Shown: positions 63,642 to 64,000 of the stretch, piece by piece
Layout of the letters: every line of letters starts with the position of its first letter
Position numbering within the stretch: position 1 is the stretch's first letter
Source of the DNA: Leptospira meyeri
GTDB lineage: Bacteria > Spirochaetota > Leptospiria > Leptospirales > Leptospiraceae
Length of the DNA: 64,000 bases
Direction: 5' to 3'
Assembly: GCF_004368965.1 (NCBI RefSeq)
Contig: NZ_SORO01000003.1
Span: forward strand, 1-64,000
Notes under the pieces: generated by a model
Seen by the model: the letters and a program-made list of their open reading frames with translations, nothing else
Databases searched by the model: none
Told to the model about the DNA's origin: nothing
Program-made: the position numbers and the translations under genes

Positions 63642-64000
63642 GGAAATATTAGAGAAACAAACCATCTGGCAAGTCCGAAATTCTTATTTGGGAGTCTATG
63701 TCCACTTCCCCTATTGTTTTAAAAAATGCGATTATTGTGATTTTTATTCAGAAGGGATTGGGGCTGCACCAGCTAACGATGAAAAGTCGCTTTTTAAGTC
63801 CTACCAAAAAGAAATCAAAGATAGAATCTCTCATTTCCCTGAAATTCAAAAACGCACCATCGATACCGTTTTTTTTGGAGGAGGAACTCCTTCCAAAGCA
63901 TCTCCCGAACATTGGAAAAAACTTTTAGATTTTTTACGTTCTGAGTTTTCCTTCTCAGACAAACCTGAGATATCCATTGAAGTAAATCCTGAGGACTTAA
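63640..64000 (+). CDS. hemW: HemW-like radical SAM protein, 5' part
   Basis: ATG at 63640 opens a frame that runs off the right edge (120 codons seen). GVYVHFPYCFKKCDYCDFYS contains the radical SAM C-x3-C-x2-C motif in the HemN/HemW context, and TVFFGGGTPSKASPEHW and ISIEVNPEDL follow, as in HemW. HemW is thought to be a heme chaperone related to coproporphyrinogen III dehydrogenase. The G-G-G-T-P motif and short N-terminus favour HemW over HemN. The 3' end is outside the window. Confidence 0.85.
   Translation, partial: MEILEKQTIWQVRNSYLGVYVHFPYCFKKCDYCDFYSEGIGAAPANDEKSLFKSYQKEIKDRISHFPEIQKRTIDTVFFGGGTPSKASPEHWKKLLDFLRSEFSFSDKPEISIEVNPEDL

Overview
The window looks like a chromosome segment of a Leptospira, most likely of the saprophytic (L. 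biflexa-like) clade. This is inferred from the AT-rich coding sequence, the many small lipoproteins with permissive spirochaetal lipoboxes, the leucine-rich-repeat lipoprotein, the STAS/PilZ/chemoreceptor genes, and the mix of panD, thiC, speD, murJ, ileS and lipB. No species can be fixed without a database search.

Region 1 (1-7700) is an accessory array that reads as an integron gene-cassette array. Six complete GC-rich repeats of about 157-167 bp and one truncated copy separate gene units that all lie on the + strand. Each repeat starts with (C/T)..TAAC or CTAAC (R'') and ends with GTTA.. (R'). For each cassette, the first bases after a repeat are the reverse complement of the bases at the start of that cassette's own downstream repeat, which is how attC recombination sites behave. 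The cargo is an AbiTii-domain protein, an IS481-type insertion next to two exported-protein genes, hicAB, higBA, a UPF0175/DUF3368 toxin-antitoxin pair, and a broken exported-protein gene. No integrase is visible; it would be expected to the left of the window. The array ends abruptly in a cut attC near 7700.

Region 2 (7700-16100) mixes small accessory genes (DUF4256, a Cys-rich lipoprotein, an SRAP-like protein lacking the catalytic Cys) with regulator/effector pairs: GST, MarR-DoxX with a clear shared operator, ArsR plus two SRPBCC genes, an SMR exporter with mepB, AraC with a membrane protein, and a double-hotdog thioesterase.

Region 3 (16100-28400) holds a pseudouridine synthase, an ABC exporter, a chemoreceptor with inverted domain order, an unusual SDR, and a sulfatase neighbourhood: alkylsulfatase-like lipoprotein, outer-membrane protein, AtsA-like MBL lipoprotein, formylglycine-generating enzyme and membrane-anchored type I sulfatase. 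A 1.4 kb gene-poor stretch (28408-29832) follows with a GC-rich palindromic element and a decayed small gene.

Region 4 (29833-64000) is mostly housekeeping. It contains an ArnT-type glycosyltransferase with a polyprenyl-phosphate sugar synthase, both next to similar GACCAGTC palindromes. It also has speD, a SCO-like protein with a chemoreceptor, ileS, murJ with a STAS/zinc-ribbon protein, lipB, panD, thioredoxin, an MBL/double cNMP-binding fusion, acyl-CoA dehydrogenase, thiC under a TPP riboswitch, PilZ, ACT-domain, MFS and phasin-like genes, a bifunctional-nuclease family gene, a tRNA with anticodon CAT, and the 5' part of hemW running off the right edge.
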